From contig NZ_AOMB01000030.1 of NCBI RefSeq assembly GCF_000336675.1, positions 99,706 to 146,881 of the forward strand: a stretch of 47,176 bases of DNA. The letters run 5' to 3'. Shown here in pieces: positions 39,901 to 47,176 of the stretch; position 1 is the stretch's first letter; each line of letters begins with the position of its first letter. The notes beneath the pieces are model-generated. The model did not search any database, was not told the DNA's origin, and worked only from the letters and a program-made list of their open reading frames with translations. The DNA is from Halococcus hamelinensis 100A6 (GTDB taxonomy: Archaea > Halobacteriota > Halobacteria > Halobacteriales > Halococcaceae). The position numbers were made by a program, and so were the translations under genes.

Positions 39901-41936
39901 TCCTCGTCACGCAGGGAGCGAACGCGCTCTCGGCGCTCCAGCAGGCCGGCCGCCGTGTCGTCTCGCAGGCCATCGCCGCGATCTCGACGTACCTCCGAAC
40001 GCAGGCTACGACGGACGTCAAAAACGCGTTCAAGGCGATCGGCCGCGGGATTAGGGCCGTTCTGGTCGGTCTGTTCAACGTCGGAAAGGGGATCGGGAGG
40101 ATCGTCAGGCAGGGGATCGGCGCGATCGTCTCCTACCTCCGAAATCAGGCATGGTCCGATCTCAAGGGAGCTGCCGAATTCCTGTTCGGCGCAGCAGTCA
40201 CGGCCGCGAAGGGACTGTTCGCTCTCGGAAAAGGGATCGGACAAGCGATACGGACCGGTATGGGGGCGATTTTCAGTTACCTCCGAAATCAGGCATGGTC
40301 AGACCTGAAAGGGGCTGCCGAATTCCTGTTCGGTGCCGCGAAGGTCGCTGCCGAGGCTCTGTTCAACGTCGGAAAAGGGATCGGAGGGGTCATCAAGGAC
40401 TTCATGGGGGCGATCGTCTCCTACCTCCGAACCCAAGCGTGGTCTGACCTGAAGGGGGCAGCGGAGTTCCTGTTCGATGCAGTGATGGCCGCCGCAGAGG
40501 GCCTCTACCAGGGCCTCATCGGGAATTCACTCATCCCCGAGATGTTCGGGGAGATCGCCTCGTTCATCCGGAACTTCAACCTGTTCGCACCGGTCGACGC
40601 GCTGCTCTCGTCGGCCTGGCAACGGTTTGATAAATTCAAAACGGACGCCTTCAACACCGTTTCGAACCTGCTCGGCGAGGTCGTCACGGCGATCCAGAGC
40701 TGGTCGCTGCTCCAGAAGGTCAACTCGGCGCTGAAATCCGTCTGGCTACGATTTGACAAGTTCAAAACGGATGCTGTCAACACGATCAAGCAGACCGTAT
40801 CGGACATCCTGAGCGCTGTCTCGCCGAGGAACCTGAAAAGCAAGCTCAAGTCGAAGATCGGCGGCGCTCTCGATGGGGCGAAAGAGAAGTTCAAATCGCT
40901 CTACAACGACGTTGTCGGGAACTCGATCGTGCCAGATATGGCGAGCGATGTGGTCGGCGTCATGGACAAGATGGACATGGCTGGTCCGGCGGGCCGCGAG
41001 ATGGGACGTGCGTTCGACCAGTTCGCCTGGTTGCAGACGAACGCGAAAAAGCGTACGGACAAGCTCAATCGCGAGACGCTGAACAACATCAAGGCGATGG
41101 CGTCGGCGACGTCCTCGCGAGCGAAGTCCTGGGTCGGATCGTTCGTGAAGCCCTTCGGGCAGGCAAAAGACCGCGTCTCGGGGCTGTTCTCCGACTTGCA
41201 TCACATGGTGGTCGGGGGCTCGATCATCCCCGATATGCTCTCGGATCTGGTCGCCGAGTCGAAGGGCTCCTGGGCAAAGCAGTTCGTGAGCCCGTTCGTC
41301 TCCGCTGCGGATCAGGTGGCCGATCGCCTCGGAAGGCTTCGAAAGCAGGCAGCCCGAGCAGCGAAGGACACCGCGAAGCAGGCGAAGAAGGCCGCCGCTG
41401 CGGCCTCGGGCGGTGGTGGTGGCAGTAACGTCCGGAAGCGAGCCGAATGGGCTGGCGAGCGCTACAAAACAGTGCGGAAGGGCCGCCTCGCCGGCATCCC
41501 GAAGCCGCTCGCGAAGCAGATGCGAGACGTCTACAAGAACCAGGTCAAGGGCAAGCGTTCGTGGGCCTCGTACGTCAAGCGAGCGCGGAACTACGGCGAG
41601 AACGCCCGCGGCAAGAAGGGTGTTTGGTACGAGGACACCGCCGTCGCGAAGATGGCGTCCAGTGGGACAGTGCTCTCCGACGGCCTCATCTACGCCCACA
41701 AGGGTGAGGACGTCGTCCCGGCGAAGACCAGCCAGCCGTACTCCGGCGGTAGTAGAAACTCGAAGAAAGAGGTTCACTACCACCAGGAGAAGACGATCCT
41801 CAAACTCGACGCCGAGGAGACGCGGAAGTTCATGCGTGGCGAGGCGGTCGACGTCGTCGACGAGAAAGAGTCCGAGAAGTCGGAGAGTCTGAACAACGCG
41901 AATACGGACAGCACCGACGACGTTTCGCTGTTCTAA
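36984..41936 (+). CDS. Tape measure protein
   Basis: This 1650-aa protein sets tail length and is coated by the chaperone. The N-terminal region has typical helical sequence (ASDYVREADKAERASKDVAD, then GLAAGASALAAGG and a conserved MNEVSPSAQLAASGLKQA region). Hydrophobic helices lie at about 390-480. The central part has seven 45-residue tandem repeats from residue 629 and four 48-residue repeats from about residue 998. The late motif NSIVPDM recurs (LIPEM, IVPDM, IIPDM). At about 0.15 nm per residue, the known ratio for such proteins, the tail would be near 250 nm. A C-terminal basic domain follows a Gly linker. Confidence 0.92.
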   Translation: MALFDNLESSLKLDASDYVREADKAERASKDVADATESMGDAAGNSAGGADRAKQAVGGLAAGASALAAGGLAKSIQAATSFESSMADVEKVTSKGIAEKLKGNFQSLAEEIPISQQELATLGEQAGKFGVKGAKNITKFVETVGQISSATDLAAGEAGTRFAKIAGAIGLPMGQIGKLGNATNSLADSMKTDAGEITDTANRAGITLSKRLGLSKQSVLGLSASMNEVSPSAQLAASGLKQAAEALLDPKKVGKIASALGMTKSEFIQLRDQSPQKAFDLVSKAMAKGGDRATALAKAVGKRPTRAFSALGQQVGRTHQAMKTASGQFKNGTSLAREMSIRTGTAAGKWQLFKNKLQNVAITTGDALLPVLLRVLDPISNAISLFGEWNSKLGGIPAVVALVATAIGGLAVAAGVFIGPLTTGVTMMGALAGAASALLSPLALIGTALGALLSPIGIVIAGVAALGAAFATDFGGIRTMAMQLVGILRGQFLTIWTQLKATILPILSQIAAAWDGQGSRVQSVASTLIENIGGRLVPIILRFGAMARRAIASVASFWNTHGSTILSIVRLLSTNLSEMLIQAMAAVSSALQGDFVQMRGAFQEFKTAALNIWNAIWPRLKQAAMAGLRMAWNWVKGPGVSLAKQALSFLATAAVAAFNFGKQHILPAVQSALRFAWNWVKGPGVQLAKQALSLLARGAVAAFKFGKQNLLPVVQRAIRFAWNWVKTSGVSLAKQALAFLGRQAIAAFTFAKENILPKVQTALTAAWTWLRTSGVQLGRQALTFLGNQAIAAFTFAKNKIVPKVSKALGAAWTWLRTTGLQKGKQALIFLGNQTIAAFSFAKKKIVPKVSKAIGAGWQWLRTKGLQKGKQALIFLGNQAINAFTFAKNKIVPKVSGAIGAAWTWLRTTGLQKGKQALGFLANQAVNAFDLGSGGGSGGGGGGGLQGKAASALSGVGAWLRNQGVSILRGALSFLVTQGANALSALQQAGRRVVSQAIAAISTYLRTQATTDVKNAFKAIGRGIRAVLVGLFNVGKGIGRIVRQGIGAIVSYLRNQAWSDLKGAAEFLFGAAVTAAKGLFALGKGIGQAIRTGMGAIFSYLRNQAWSDLKGAAEFLFGAAKVAAEALFNVGKGIGGVIKDFMGAIVSYLRTQAWSDLKGAAEFLFDAVMAAAEGLYQGLIGNSLIPEMFGEIASFIRNFNLFAPVDALLSSAWQRFDKFKTDAFNTVSNLLGEVVTAIQSWSLLQKVNSALKSVWLRFDKFKTDAVNTIKQTVSDILSAVSPRNLKSKLKSKIGGALDGAKEKFKSLYNDVVGNSIVPDMASDVVGVMDKMDMAGPAGREMGRAFDQFAWLQTNAKKRTDKLNRETLNNIKAMASATSSRAKSWVGSFVKPFGQAKDRVSGLFSDLHHMVVGGSIIPDMLSDLVAESKGSWAKQFVSPFVSAADQVADRLGRLRKQAARAAKDTAKQAKKAAAAASGGGGGSNVRKRAEWAGERYKTVRKGRLAGIPKPLAKQMRDVYKNQVKGKRSWASYVKRARNYGENARGKKGVWYEDTAVAKMASSGTVLSDGLIYAHKGEDVVPAKTSQPYSGGSRNSKKEVHYHQEKTILKLDAEETRKFMRGEAVDVVDEKESEKSESLNNANTDSTDDVSLF
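38868..39777 (+). repeat. 45-residue tandem repeats in the tape measure (about 135 bp each)
   Basis: Seven copies with period 135 bases, the last one diverging at its end. Each has the core WxWxxxxGxxxxKQALxFL followed by AFxFxKxxIxPxVxxAx. Early copies read WNWVKGPGV, later ones WTWLRTTGLQKG. The later copies are more alike than the early ones, which suggests recent local duplication. Confidence 0.75.
39975..40550 (+). repeat. 48-residue tandem repeats in the tape measure (about 144 bp each)
   Basis: Four copies with period 144 bases (starts near 39975, 40119, 40263, 40407). Core: SYLRxQAWSDLKGAAEFLF, then GLFxxGKGIG. The first copy is the most diverged. This is a different repeat from the 45-residue set just upstream. 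Confidence 0.7.
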
Positions 41937-41959
41937 GTCACCGATAGTGGACCACACTC

Positions 41960-42454
41960 ATGTCAGCAACCAATAGCACCAGCGACACCGACTCGATCGA
42001 ACAGTATTGGCGACTCGCGGGCGTCCCGCTCGACCTCCACGACGGTCCCGAGCCCACTATCACACCCGGTACGTCCTACGACTGTACCGCGCTCACGACC
42101 CTCCAGTCGGACTCGCCGGAGGGCGAATGGGGGAGCGCCACCGAACGCCATCGGTCGCTGCTGGCGTACGGCGCGCGAGCCGGGAAATATACACTCCACG
42201 AGTCGGGCGGACGAGTCGCCTACACCGAACAGCACGATGGCGCGGTGCCGAACGGCACGCTCGCTGTGAGTCTCCGGCCGCCAGTCGACTCGATGTTCGT
42301 CCACGGAGGGTGGTTCATCGTCGAGAGCGTCGAGAACGCTTCGCCGAATCCGGAGATGCCTCAGCTCTCGATAGGGTTAGTCTACCTCGCTCCGCTGGAC
42401 CGCTACCCGACGCGCTCGACGCTCGCCTACGACCTCGAAGCACCCGCGCTGTAA
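41960..42454 (+). CDS. 164-aa tail-tip/baseplate component
   Basis: This 164-aa protein follows the tape measure, where distal tail proteins are encoded. It is beta-rich, with VSLRPPVDSMFVHGGWFIVESVENAS and a C-terminal LAYDLEAPAL. No family is recognised. Position supports a tail-tip component that may bridge tape measure and hub. Confidence 0.5.
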   Translation: MSATNSTSDTDSIEQYWRLAGVPLDLHDGPEPTITPGTSYDCTALTTLQSDSPEGEWGSATERHRSLLAYGARAGKYTLHESGGRVAYTEQHDGAVPNGTLAVSLRPPVDSMFVHGGWFIVESVENASPNPEMPQLSIGLVYLAPLDRYPTRSTLAYDLEAPAL

Positions 42455-42475
42455 ACACAACGGAGAGTTACCACC

Positions 42476-43573
42476 ATGCCCAAATTCAGACAACAGCACC
42501 TCAACGACGGATTGTTCACGGCCGACGAGATCGCGAATCGAGACGCCGAGCGTGGCACCTTCGTCCGTTCGGGCGGGGAAATCACGATCGCTGCGTCGTC
42601 GTCGGAACCCCTGCTCACTGTCTCGGACATCACGTTTCGCCTCGACGATGTCGAGGACTACTCGATCGCTGAGAGTACGGTCGAGCTCACCCCGAACGCG
42701 ACGGGCTACCCACGCCGGGACTTGATCATCGCCCGCGGGCCGCCGGATAGCGGTGGGTCGCCGACGTTCGACTCGCTTGAGGGCGACCTCATCGACGGCG
42801 ACCTGCTCGCCGCTCTCGAAAACGAGAACCAGCTCGGCGGGGCACGCCTCGACGACGAGGGGCTCCCGCTCTGGCCGGCCGAGGCGATGCCGTCGGTCCA
42901 ACCGCCCGCCGGACGCGATCTCCGTGGCGAGGCCGCTATCATCGGGATGGTCTTCTTGCCTCAGGGGACGGGAACGAGCCAGGACCTCGCAGACGAGTAT
43001 ATCACCGACCTCCGAAAGGAGGGGATCGGTGTCGAGGGGGTTCTCAGGCCGGGCGATGCGCTCGCCGAGCTCGAAGCGGGGGACGACCCTCGAAGCATGA
43101 ACATCACGGGGACGGCGGGCAACGCCGAGCAGTTCGGCGGGAAGACGCCTGACAAGTACGGCCGCGTCCAGACGGGCGACGCGCTGTATCGCCTTCCCAA
43201 CGACACCGACCGAACCTCGATCATCAGGATGCAAGCGCCGAACGACCTCGGCTCGACGTGGTCGGTGACCTTCGAGGTGATGCAAGCCGGCGCGACGAGG
43301 ACGGGGTGGGTTCGAGGAGCCCTGATCAAGGCTCGTGGGAACGCCGAACCCCACATCCGTACCTTCGAGACAGATGTGGATAGCGGCCTCGGAACGCCCT
43401 TCTTCGCGTGGACGGACGAAGGCGATAGCGGGCGCGTCCTCGTCCGCCACGATCCAGGGAGCAACGGTAACAACGTCCTCTATCAGCTCTCGTGGGCGAG
43501 ATACGGCGACATTCGGGGCGGGTTCGTGTCCAGCAACACCGATGAACTCGAAGCGCCGTCGGACCAGCGATGA
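42476..43573 (+). CDS. 365-aa tail fibre/baseplate protein
   Basis: The N-terminus MPKFRQQHLNDGLFTADEIANRDAERGTF and the following beta region with VELTPNATGYPRRDLIIARG resemble the N-terminal attachment domain of baseplate or fibre proteins. The C-terminal half has NITGTAGNAEQFGGKTPDKY, a motif common in phage tail-fibre collagen-like or shaft segments, then beta strands. Its stop overlaps the next gene (ATGA at 43570). Likely a distal tail protein that recognises or approaches the host surface. Confidence 0.6.
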   Translation: MPKFRQQHLNDGLFTADEIANRDAERGTFVRSGGEITIAASSSEPLLTVSDITFRLDDVEDYSIAESTVELTPNATGYPRRDLIIARGPPDSGGSPTFDSLEGDLIDGDLLAALENENQLGGARLDDEGLPLWPAEAMPSVQPPAGRDLRGEAAIIGMVFLPQGTGTSQDLADEYITDLRKEGIGVEGVLRPGDALAELEAGDDPRSMNITGTAGNAEQFGGKTPDKYGRVQTGDALYRLPNDTDRTSIIRMQAPNDLGSTWSVTFEVMQAGATRTGWVRGALIKARGNAEPHIRTFETDVDSGLGTPFFAWTDEGDSGRVLVRHDPGSNGNNVLYQLSWARYGDIRGGFVSSNTDELEAPSDQR

Positions 43574-44970
43574 TCACAGAACCAGTCTCGCGGGCGGCAG
43601 GATTCGGCCCGCTCAACCCCACGACCTACGGAGGCCCCGAAGCGGGGATCCGTGGCCCTGGGGGACCAGCACCGCCGGCACCGTCGGTCGCGACACGACC
43701 GGCAGGTTTCGGGCCCCTCAACGCCACCACGCTCGGCCAGCCCCAGCCCGGGATCCGCGGCGGTGGTGGGAAGTCGGTCGGCCAGCTCCTCGCGAGCGTC
43801 GATGGCTACGCGCTCGTGCTCGAACGCGCGACGGGCGAGACGGCGCTTTACGCTGCCGAGGATAGCCCAAGCCGAGCGCTGACGAAGCTCTCGATCACGC
43901 TCAACGTGAACGCGCGGTCGTCGTGGAAGGCAGAGATCCCGAGCAACGACGAGCTCTTTCGCTGGAACCTCGCCGACGTGGTAATCGGCCACAACGGTAA
44001 TCGGCTGTTCCACGGCCAGATGCTCCCCTCGAAGTATTCCTCGTCGAGCGGGAAGGTCTCGGTCGGCGGCTACGGCCGCCTTCGCGAGCTCACCTTCGGC
44101 GGCGAGGAGTTCACCGTCGAGAGCGGTGATGGCTGCCAAGCGATCAACGAGTTCTGGCGCTTCATCGCCGGACTCACCGACGGCCGGGTTCGTGGCTACT
44201 GCGACCCGCCGCCCGCTGGGACGCGCCGCGAGGTCGGTCCCGACGGCTTCGAGGCGAGCGGCACGCCGATGCAGATCGCGACCGAGCTCCACAACGAGTT
44301 CGGCTATGCGTTCGTGATGGACCACTCGGATAGGGCCGGCGTCGTTCACTCGTTCCGTCCCGGAACCGTCGCCCGCGAGCTCGACTACTGGCACAAGGAC
44401 CACGAGGTGGAGATCGACCCCTCGAAGTATCGCAACCGCGTCGTGATTCGCGGGGCCTGGAACGAGGCGCGAGCCGAGTACTATCGCCACGAGGCGCGTG
44501 CGCCACAGGGGGAGATCGACGACCTCGCGGCGGGCAAGCTCATTACCTACCGGCCCGAGCCCGACGACGAGCTCGAGAGCAACGAAGCGTGCGCGGTGCT
44601 GGCGCGCTCGAAGCTCGACGAACTCCGCGGCAAGTACTCCATCACGGGGAGTGTGGACGCCGCGCCGGTGCGAGTGGTGCCGGGGTATCTCTACCCCTTC
44701 GAGGAGTTCAACGCCGCCGCACCACCCGCTGCGCGCCCCGTCTACACCGGTGTCCAGCAGGTCAAACACACGATGATCAGCGACGCGAAGACGGTGATCG
44801 ACTGTAGCGAAGAGGGTGGGCTCACACAAGCGATCAACCAGTCGCGCAACCCGCTCGCCGGCGGCATCCAGCGCCAGCAGACCGGGCTGATAGAGGGCGG
44901 GATGGCGAGCGAGGCAGTAGACGCCTACACCGACGAATATCCGCACCCCTACCCTGGAGGAAACCAATGA
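43570..44970 (+). CDS. 466-aa baseplate hub-like protein
   Basis: The N-terminus contains an imperfect duplication (AGFGPLNPTTYGGPEAGIRG and AGFGPLNATTLGQPQPGIRG) in a Gly/Pro-rich leader. The body has beta strands and a YRNRVVIRGAWNEARAEYY region typical of hub proteins (gp27/gpD fold group) that form the tail tip. Followed directly by the spike gene with an ATGA overlap. Hub identity is inferred from order and fold appearance. Confidence 0.6.
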   Translation: MITEPVSRAAGFGPLNPTTYGGPEAGIRGPGGPAPPAPSVATRPAGFGPLNATTLGQPQPGIRGGGGKSVGQLLASVDGYALVLERATGETALYAAEDSPSRALTKLSITLNVNARSSWKAEIPSNDELFRWNLADVVIGHNGNRLFHGQMLPSKYSSSSGKVSVGGYGRLRELTFGGEEFTVESGDGCQAINEFWRFIAGLTDGRVRGYCDPPPAGTRREVGPDGFEASGTPMQIATELHNEFGYAFVMDHSDRAGVVHSFRPGTVARELDYWHKDHEVEIDPSKYRNRVVIRGAWNEARAEYYRHEARAPQGEIDDLAAGKLITYRPEPDDELESNEACAVLARSKLDELRGKYSITGSVDAAPVRVVPGYLYPFEEFNAAAPPAARPVYTGVQQVKHTMISDAKTVIDCSEEGGLTQAINQSRNPLAGGIQRQQTGLIEGGMASEAVDAYTDEYPHPYPGGNQ

Positions 44971-46706
44971 CTCTCACACGAACTAACGGCAGCGCCGACT
45001 GGGCACTCCTCGTAACGTGCGATGCAAAGGCCGCGCTCGGGACTCACCTTAGCCCAGGCGCTGGTGACGCGGCGCTGTTCGTCTCCCGCGGGACGGGCAC
45101 GCTCGGCGAGGGCAACGACGCGCTCGACGTCGCCCCTGGCCCAGCCGTCGTGAAAGGAGAATCCGGCAGCCTGAGCCAGGAGCAGTCGGTATCGATCAGC
45201 GAGGGTGGCGGCCAGCCCCGCCGAGACGTAGTCTATCTCTCCGAGGAGTTCGAGCTCGCGGTCGAGGAGGGTGCCGAGGGGCCGCTTGACTGGGGCGAGA
45301 CCGTCTCCGAGAGCCAGGAGAATCTGAGCAACGCTATCCGGCCGGCCCCGCCGGATATGGCCGACATCCCGGGCTTCCCGCTTGCCACGGTCCTGGTGAC
45401 GGCGAACGCGCCATCGCTCTCGACTGGCGCGCTCGACGACCTCCGCGCCCCCGCACCGCTTGGCAACGTCCGCGAGACGGCCGTCGAGTTCGAGAGCATG
45501 GCGACGCCCGGCGGCCGGACGAACCGCGTGTGGGAGATGGACCCCACGACCGAGGACTTCGGGAGTCTGATGAACGACATCCTCGAGTCTGTGGCCGACG
45601 GTAGCGTGATCCACGTCCCACCCGCCATCTACGACCAGACGACGGGAGTCGAGGTCAACCTCCCCGACGTGAAGATCGTGGGCGACGGGATCGACGGGGC
45701 AGTCCAGCCGGACGCGACCCCGCGAGTCCGCAAGCAGGCCGACGTCGTGGCGTTCGAGGGGTTCGATCGCATGACGATCAAAGGGCTGTTCTTGCGGGCG
45801 CAAGTGTCGAATACGACGTCGGGGATCATCGGCCACGAGCGGACGACGGTCCGCGATTGTAACATCCGCTCGATGGGCTCGCACGGTATCCACATCCATC
45901 AGGTCACCGAGAGCAACAACCCCACGCAGTCGGTGGTCGACGACGTCGCAGTCCAGTACAACGATGGCTCGGGCGTCTTTCTCGAAGAAAACGCCGGGAA
46001 CCCGAACACGAACGCGATGAAGGTCTCGCTCCGGTATGCGCGCAAGAACCAGGGCTGGGCCATCGATGCCGACGGGTTCGGGAACCGTTATTTGGTCCAG
46101 AACTTCGTCGGTGACGGTGTGGGCGAGGGCGGTATCCGAGTTCGCGAGGGCGGCCACTCGAATAGGGCTGAGGTGACCTACCACGAAGGGAAGACCCGCC
46201 CGACCATCCGCCTGGACGGCAACGTGAACGAGGCCGTCGTCTACCGAACCGGCCCGAACAACTACAACCTGTTCGAGGATAACGGGACGGGCAACACCAA
46301 ACGGCAGTACACACACCTCGATATGCCCGAGGTCCAACGCGGCGGGACGGCGCACGTCGAAGGGCTCTCGGTCGGCATCGGTGCGTGGGAGGACCTACAG
46401 AACGAACGGGCCTACGAGACGACCTACCAGAACACCACTGGCGGGATCAAGGAGGTCTTCGTCCGGGCGTACGCCGACGGTTCGTCGGGGAGTCAGGCGA
46501 TCGCCACGACGCTGAAAGTCGCCCCGACGGAGTCTTTCGGGAGCTTTCCCGCTGGCGTTGCCGACGCGGCCTATCTTCGCGACATCAGCTCGGAGCGGAC
46601 TATCTCGGTGTCGGCGTTCGTGCCGGACGGGCACTACTATCGAGTTGCGCTCGGTAGTTCCGATGAATCCGAGCTAAACATCTGGAACGAGCGGAGCTGG
46701 GTGTGA
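44967..46706 (+). CDS. Beta-helix tail spike/fibre
   Basis: This 579-aa protein has an N-terminal ~200-residue attachment part (QPRRDVVYLSEEFELAVEEG). A right-handed beta-helix of pectate-lyase type follows: VIHVPPAIYDQTTGVEVNLP, VKIVGDGIDG, MTIKGLFLRAQVSN, TTVRDCNIRSMGSHGIHIHQ, VQYNDGSGVFLEENAG. The C-terminal ~130 residues form a separate beta-rich domain (EVFVRAYADGSSGSQAIATT). Probably binds or trims surface polysaccharide or S-layer glycans. Catalytic residues cannot be named. It is the last gene of the element. Confidence 0.7.
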   Translation: MTLTRTNGSADWALLVTCDAKAALGTHLSPGAGDAALFVSRGTGTLGEGNDALDVAPGPAVVKGESGSLSQEQSVSISEGGGQPRRDVVYLSEEFELAVEEGAEGPLDWGETVSESQENLSNAIRPAPPDMADIPGFPLATVLVTANAPSLSTGALDDLRAPAPLGNVRETAVEFESMATPGGRTNRVWEMDPTTEDFGSLMNDILESVADGSVIHVPPAIYDQTTGVEVNLPDVKIVGDGIDGAVQPDATPRVRKQADVVAFEGFDRMTIKGLFLRAQVSNTTSGIIGHERTTVRDCNIRSMGSHGIHIHQVTESNNPTQSVVDDVAVQYNDGSGVFLEENAGNPNTNAMKVSLRYARKNQGWAIDADGFGNRYLVQNFVGDGVGEGGIRVREGGHSNRAEVTYHEGKTRPTIRLDGNVNEAVVYRTGPNNYNLFEDNGTGNTKRQYTHLDMPEVQRGGTAHVEGLSVGIGAWEDLQNERAYETTYQNTTGGIKEVFVRAYADGSSGSQAIATTLKVAPTESFGSFPAGVADAAYLRDISSERTISVSAFVPDGHYYRVALGSSDESELNIWNERSWV

Positions 46707-46915
46707 GCAGATAGTCACCGCCCGCGCTCTCGACTCTTTGGAGAGGCCCGTCACCAGTGGCGACACTACACTCGCGTGCAAAGTGAACAGCAATGTTCAA
46801 TGCCCGAGATCATACAGGTCGCGTAAGCGCTCTCGTACGCATATACAGAAAGCTTATTACATATCAAAAATCTGCACAAAGCTTATTACAAAAACTCCGA
46901 GAGGTGTGAATGGTT
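46707..46915. other. Right-end intergenic region with tandem TATA-like repeats
   Basis: No gene seen. AAAGCTTATTACA occurs twice (46849-46861 and 46878-46890), 29 bases apart; the second CTTATTAC is centred about 30 bases before ATG 46916, so these look like tandem promoters of the last gene. TGAAC-N6-GTTCA lies at 46784-46799, a weak relative of the palindromes near 18.8-19.0 kb. No copy of the tRNA-Gln 3' end is present. Confidence 0.45.
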
Positions 46916-47176
46916 ATGAAGTCCAACGGCACCTTCCGAAATGCGGATGATTCGCGGTCGGTCGATGTCTCGCGACGCAAATTCCTCGCCGCAAGCGCAG
47001 TCGGGATAGCGGGCCTCGGTGCCGTCGGAAGTGCGACAGCGGCTCCGGACAAGCATACACTCGTCATCACGGGGACTGGTCCTTCCACGTCGTACTCGTT
47101 TACCGTCGGTGGTAATCTCGAAAAGAGTACGGCCGATGGCGCGAGTATCAACAGTAGCGACGAGATCGTCGGGAAC
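46916..47176 (+). CDS. Tat-exported protein with beta-module, 3' truncated by window edge
   Basis: The first 87 residues are visible. SRRKFLAASAVGIAGLGAVG is a twin-arginine signal with an AxA-type cleavage region (GSATAAPDK). The mature start HTLVITGTGPSTSYSFTVGG, then GASINSSDEIVG, matches the beta-rich module at the beginning of the GH26-type protein at 1-1596 (YTLASSGR, GASIDGNDDLVG). It is probably another secreted polysaccharide-active or adhesin-like protein. TATA-like CTTATTAC lies about 30 bases upstream of ATG 46916. Confidence 0.7.
   Translation, partial: MKSNGTFRNADDSRSVDVSRRKFLAASAVGIAGLGAVGSATAAPDKHTLVITGTGPSTSYSFTVGGNLEKSTADGASINSSDEIVGN

Larger units (their letters stand above)
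17221..46706. mobile_element. Tailed-virus (Caudoviricetes-type) element next to tRNA-Gln, no visible integrase
   Basis: The element is about 29.5 kb, nearly all on the plus strand: small early-type genes, cargo, then terminase, portal, minor head, protease, capsid, connectors, tail tube, chaperone, tape measure, hub and tail spike. One tube gene and no sheath imply a long non-contractile tail. The left edge is set by the tRNA and the right edge by the end of the tail-spike gene before a host-like Tat-secreted protein; both are approximate because no attL/attR repeat was found. No tyrosine or serine recombinase, primase, helicase, polymerase or lysis enzyme is recognisable. It may be a defective provirus, a helper-dependent element or a domesticated particle locus. 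Confidence 0.85.

Noticed and set aside
46733-46745. CTTTGGAG, matching the tRNA-Gln anticodon loop region (17179-17187), as a possible attR core
   Set aside because: Identity stops after 8 bases and does not extend through the tRNA 3' half, which a restored tRNA gene would require. An 8-base match is expected by chance in a region of this size.
46784-46799. TGAAC-N6-GTTCA as a third operator of the left-arm type
   Set aside because: Arms are one base shorter and spacing differs from the two perfect palindromes; it may be chance in an AT-richer gap.
1-47176. CRISPR arrays, rRNA genes, insertion sequences
   Set aside because: No regularly spaced identical repeats, no rRNA sequence and no transposase frames were recognised; the regular repeats found are within the tape measure coding sequence.

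Overview
The window is haloarchaeal DNA (class Halobacteria; genus not determinable from sequence alone). The signs are high GC, strongly acidic proteins, Tat-type signal peptides, leaderless genes with a TATA element about 27 bases before the start codon, and an archaeal tRNA-Gln. It has two parts: a host segment (1 to about 17220) and a tailed-virus element (about 17221 to 46706), followed by the start of another host-like secreted-protein gene that runs off the window.

Host segment: a truncated secreted GH26-type glycoside hydrolase; a Nudix/eIF2B-like fusion (minus strand); a lone succinate dehydrogenase flavoprotein gene (sdhA); a LURP-one-like protein; an MFS transporter; a ZIP-like membrane protein; a gamma-glutamyltransferase with a peptide-type ABC substrate-binding lipoprotein upstream (both minus strand); then an iron block, sufC-sufB-sufD, a ferritin-like protein, and a DtxR/SirR metal-dependent repressor. 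The ferritin-to-SirR stretch is joined by a chain of 4-base start/stop overlaps that includes two micro-ORFs. The block ends in tRNA-Gln(TTG), whose first 12 bases are duplicated 68 bases upstream.

Virus element: the left arm is an operon of small proteins (two zinc ribbons, two acidic proteins, a 213-aa coiled-coil protein). It is followed by an apparent operator region with two GTGAAC-NN-GTTCAC palindromes exactly 200 bases apart, a beta-helix protein, and a run of overlapping small genes, four of which have zinc-binding motifs. An AT-rich cargo island (21.27-23.3 kb) carries a winged-helix protein and a 543-aa protein with a C-terminal phospholipase-D-like motif. Small membrane proteins lead into a classical morphogenesis module: terminase small and large subunits, portal, MuF-like minor head protein, prohead protease/scaffold, HK97-type capsid, connectors, tail terminator, tail tube, a tail chaperone with a textbook -1 slippery heptamer, a 1650-aa tape measure with tandem repeats, baseplate/hub proteins and a beta-helix tail spike. 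A single tube gene with no sheath suggests a siphovirus.

No integrase, recombinase, helicase, primase or polymerase is visible in the element, and no copy of the tRNA 3' half is visible at its right end. It may be a decayed provirus, a satellite or helper-dependent element, or a domesticated particle-producing locus; the sequence does not decide between them. Genes are mostly coupled by ATGA/GTGA overlaps. The two exceptions, the island at 21.3-23.3 kb and the membrane protein at 29.6 kb, look like later additions.
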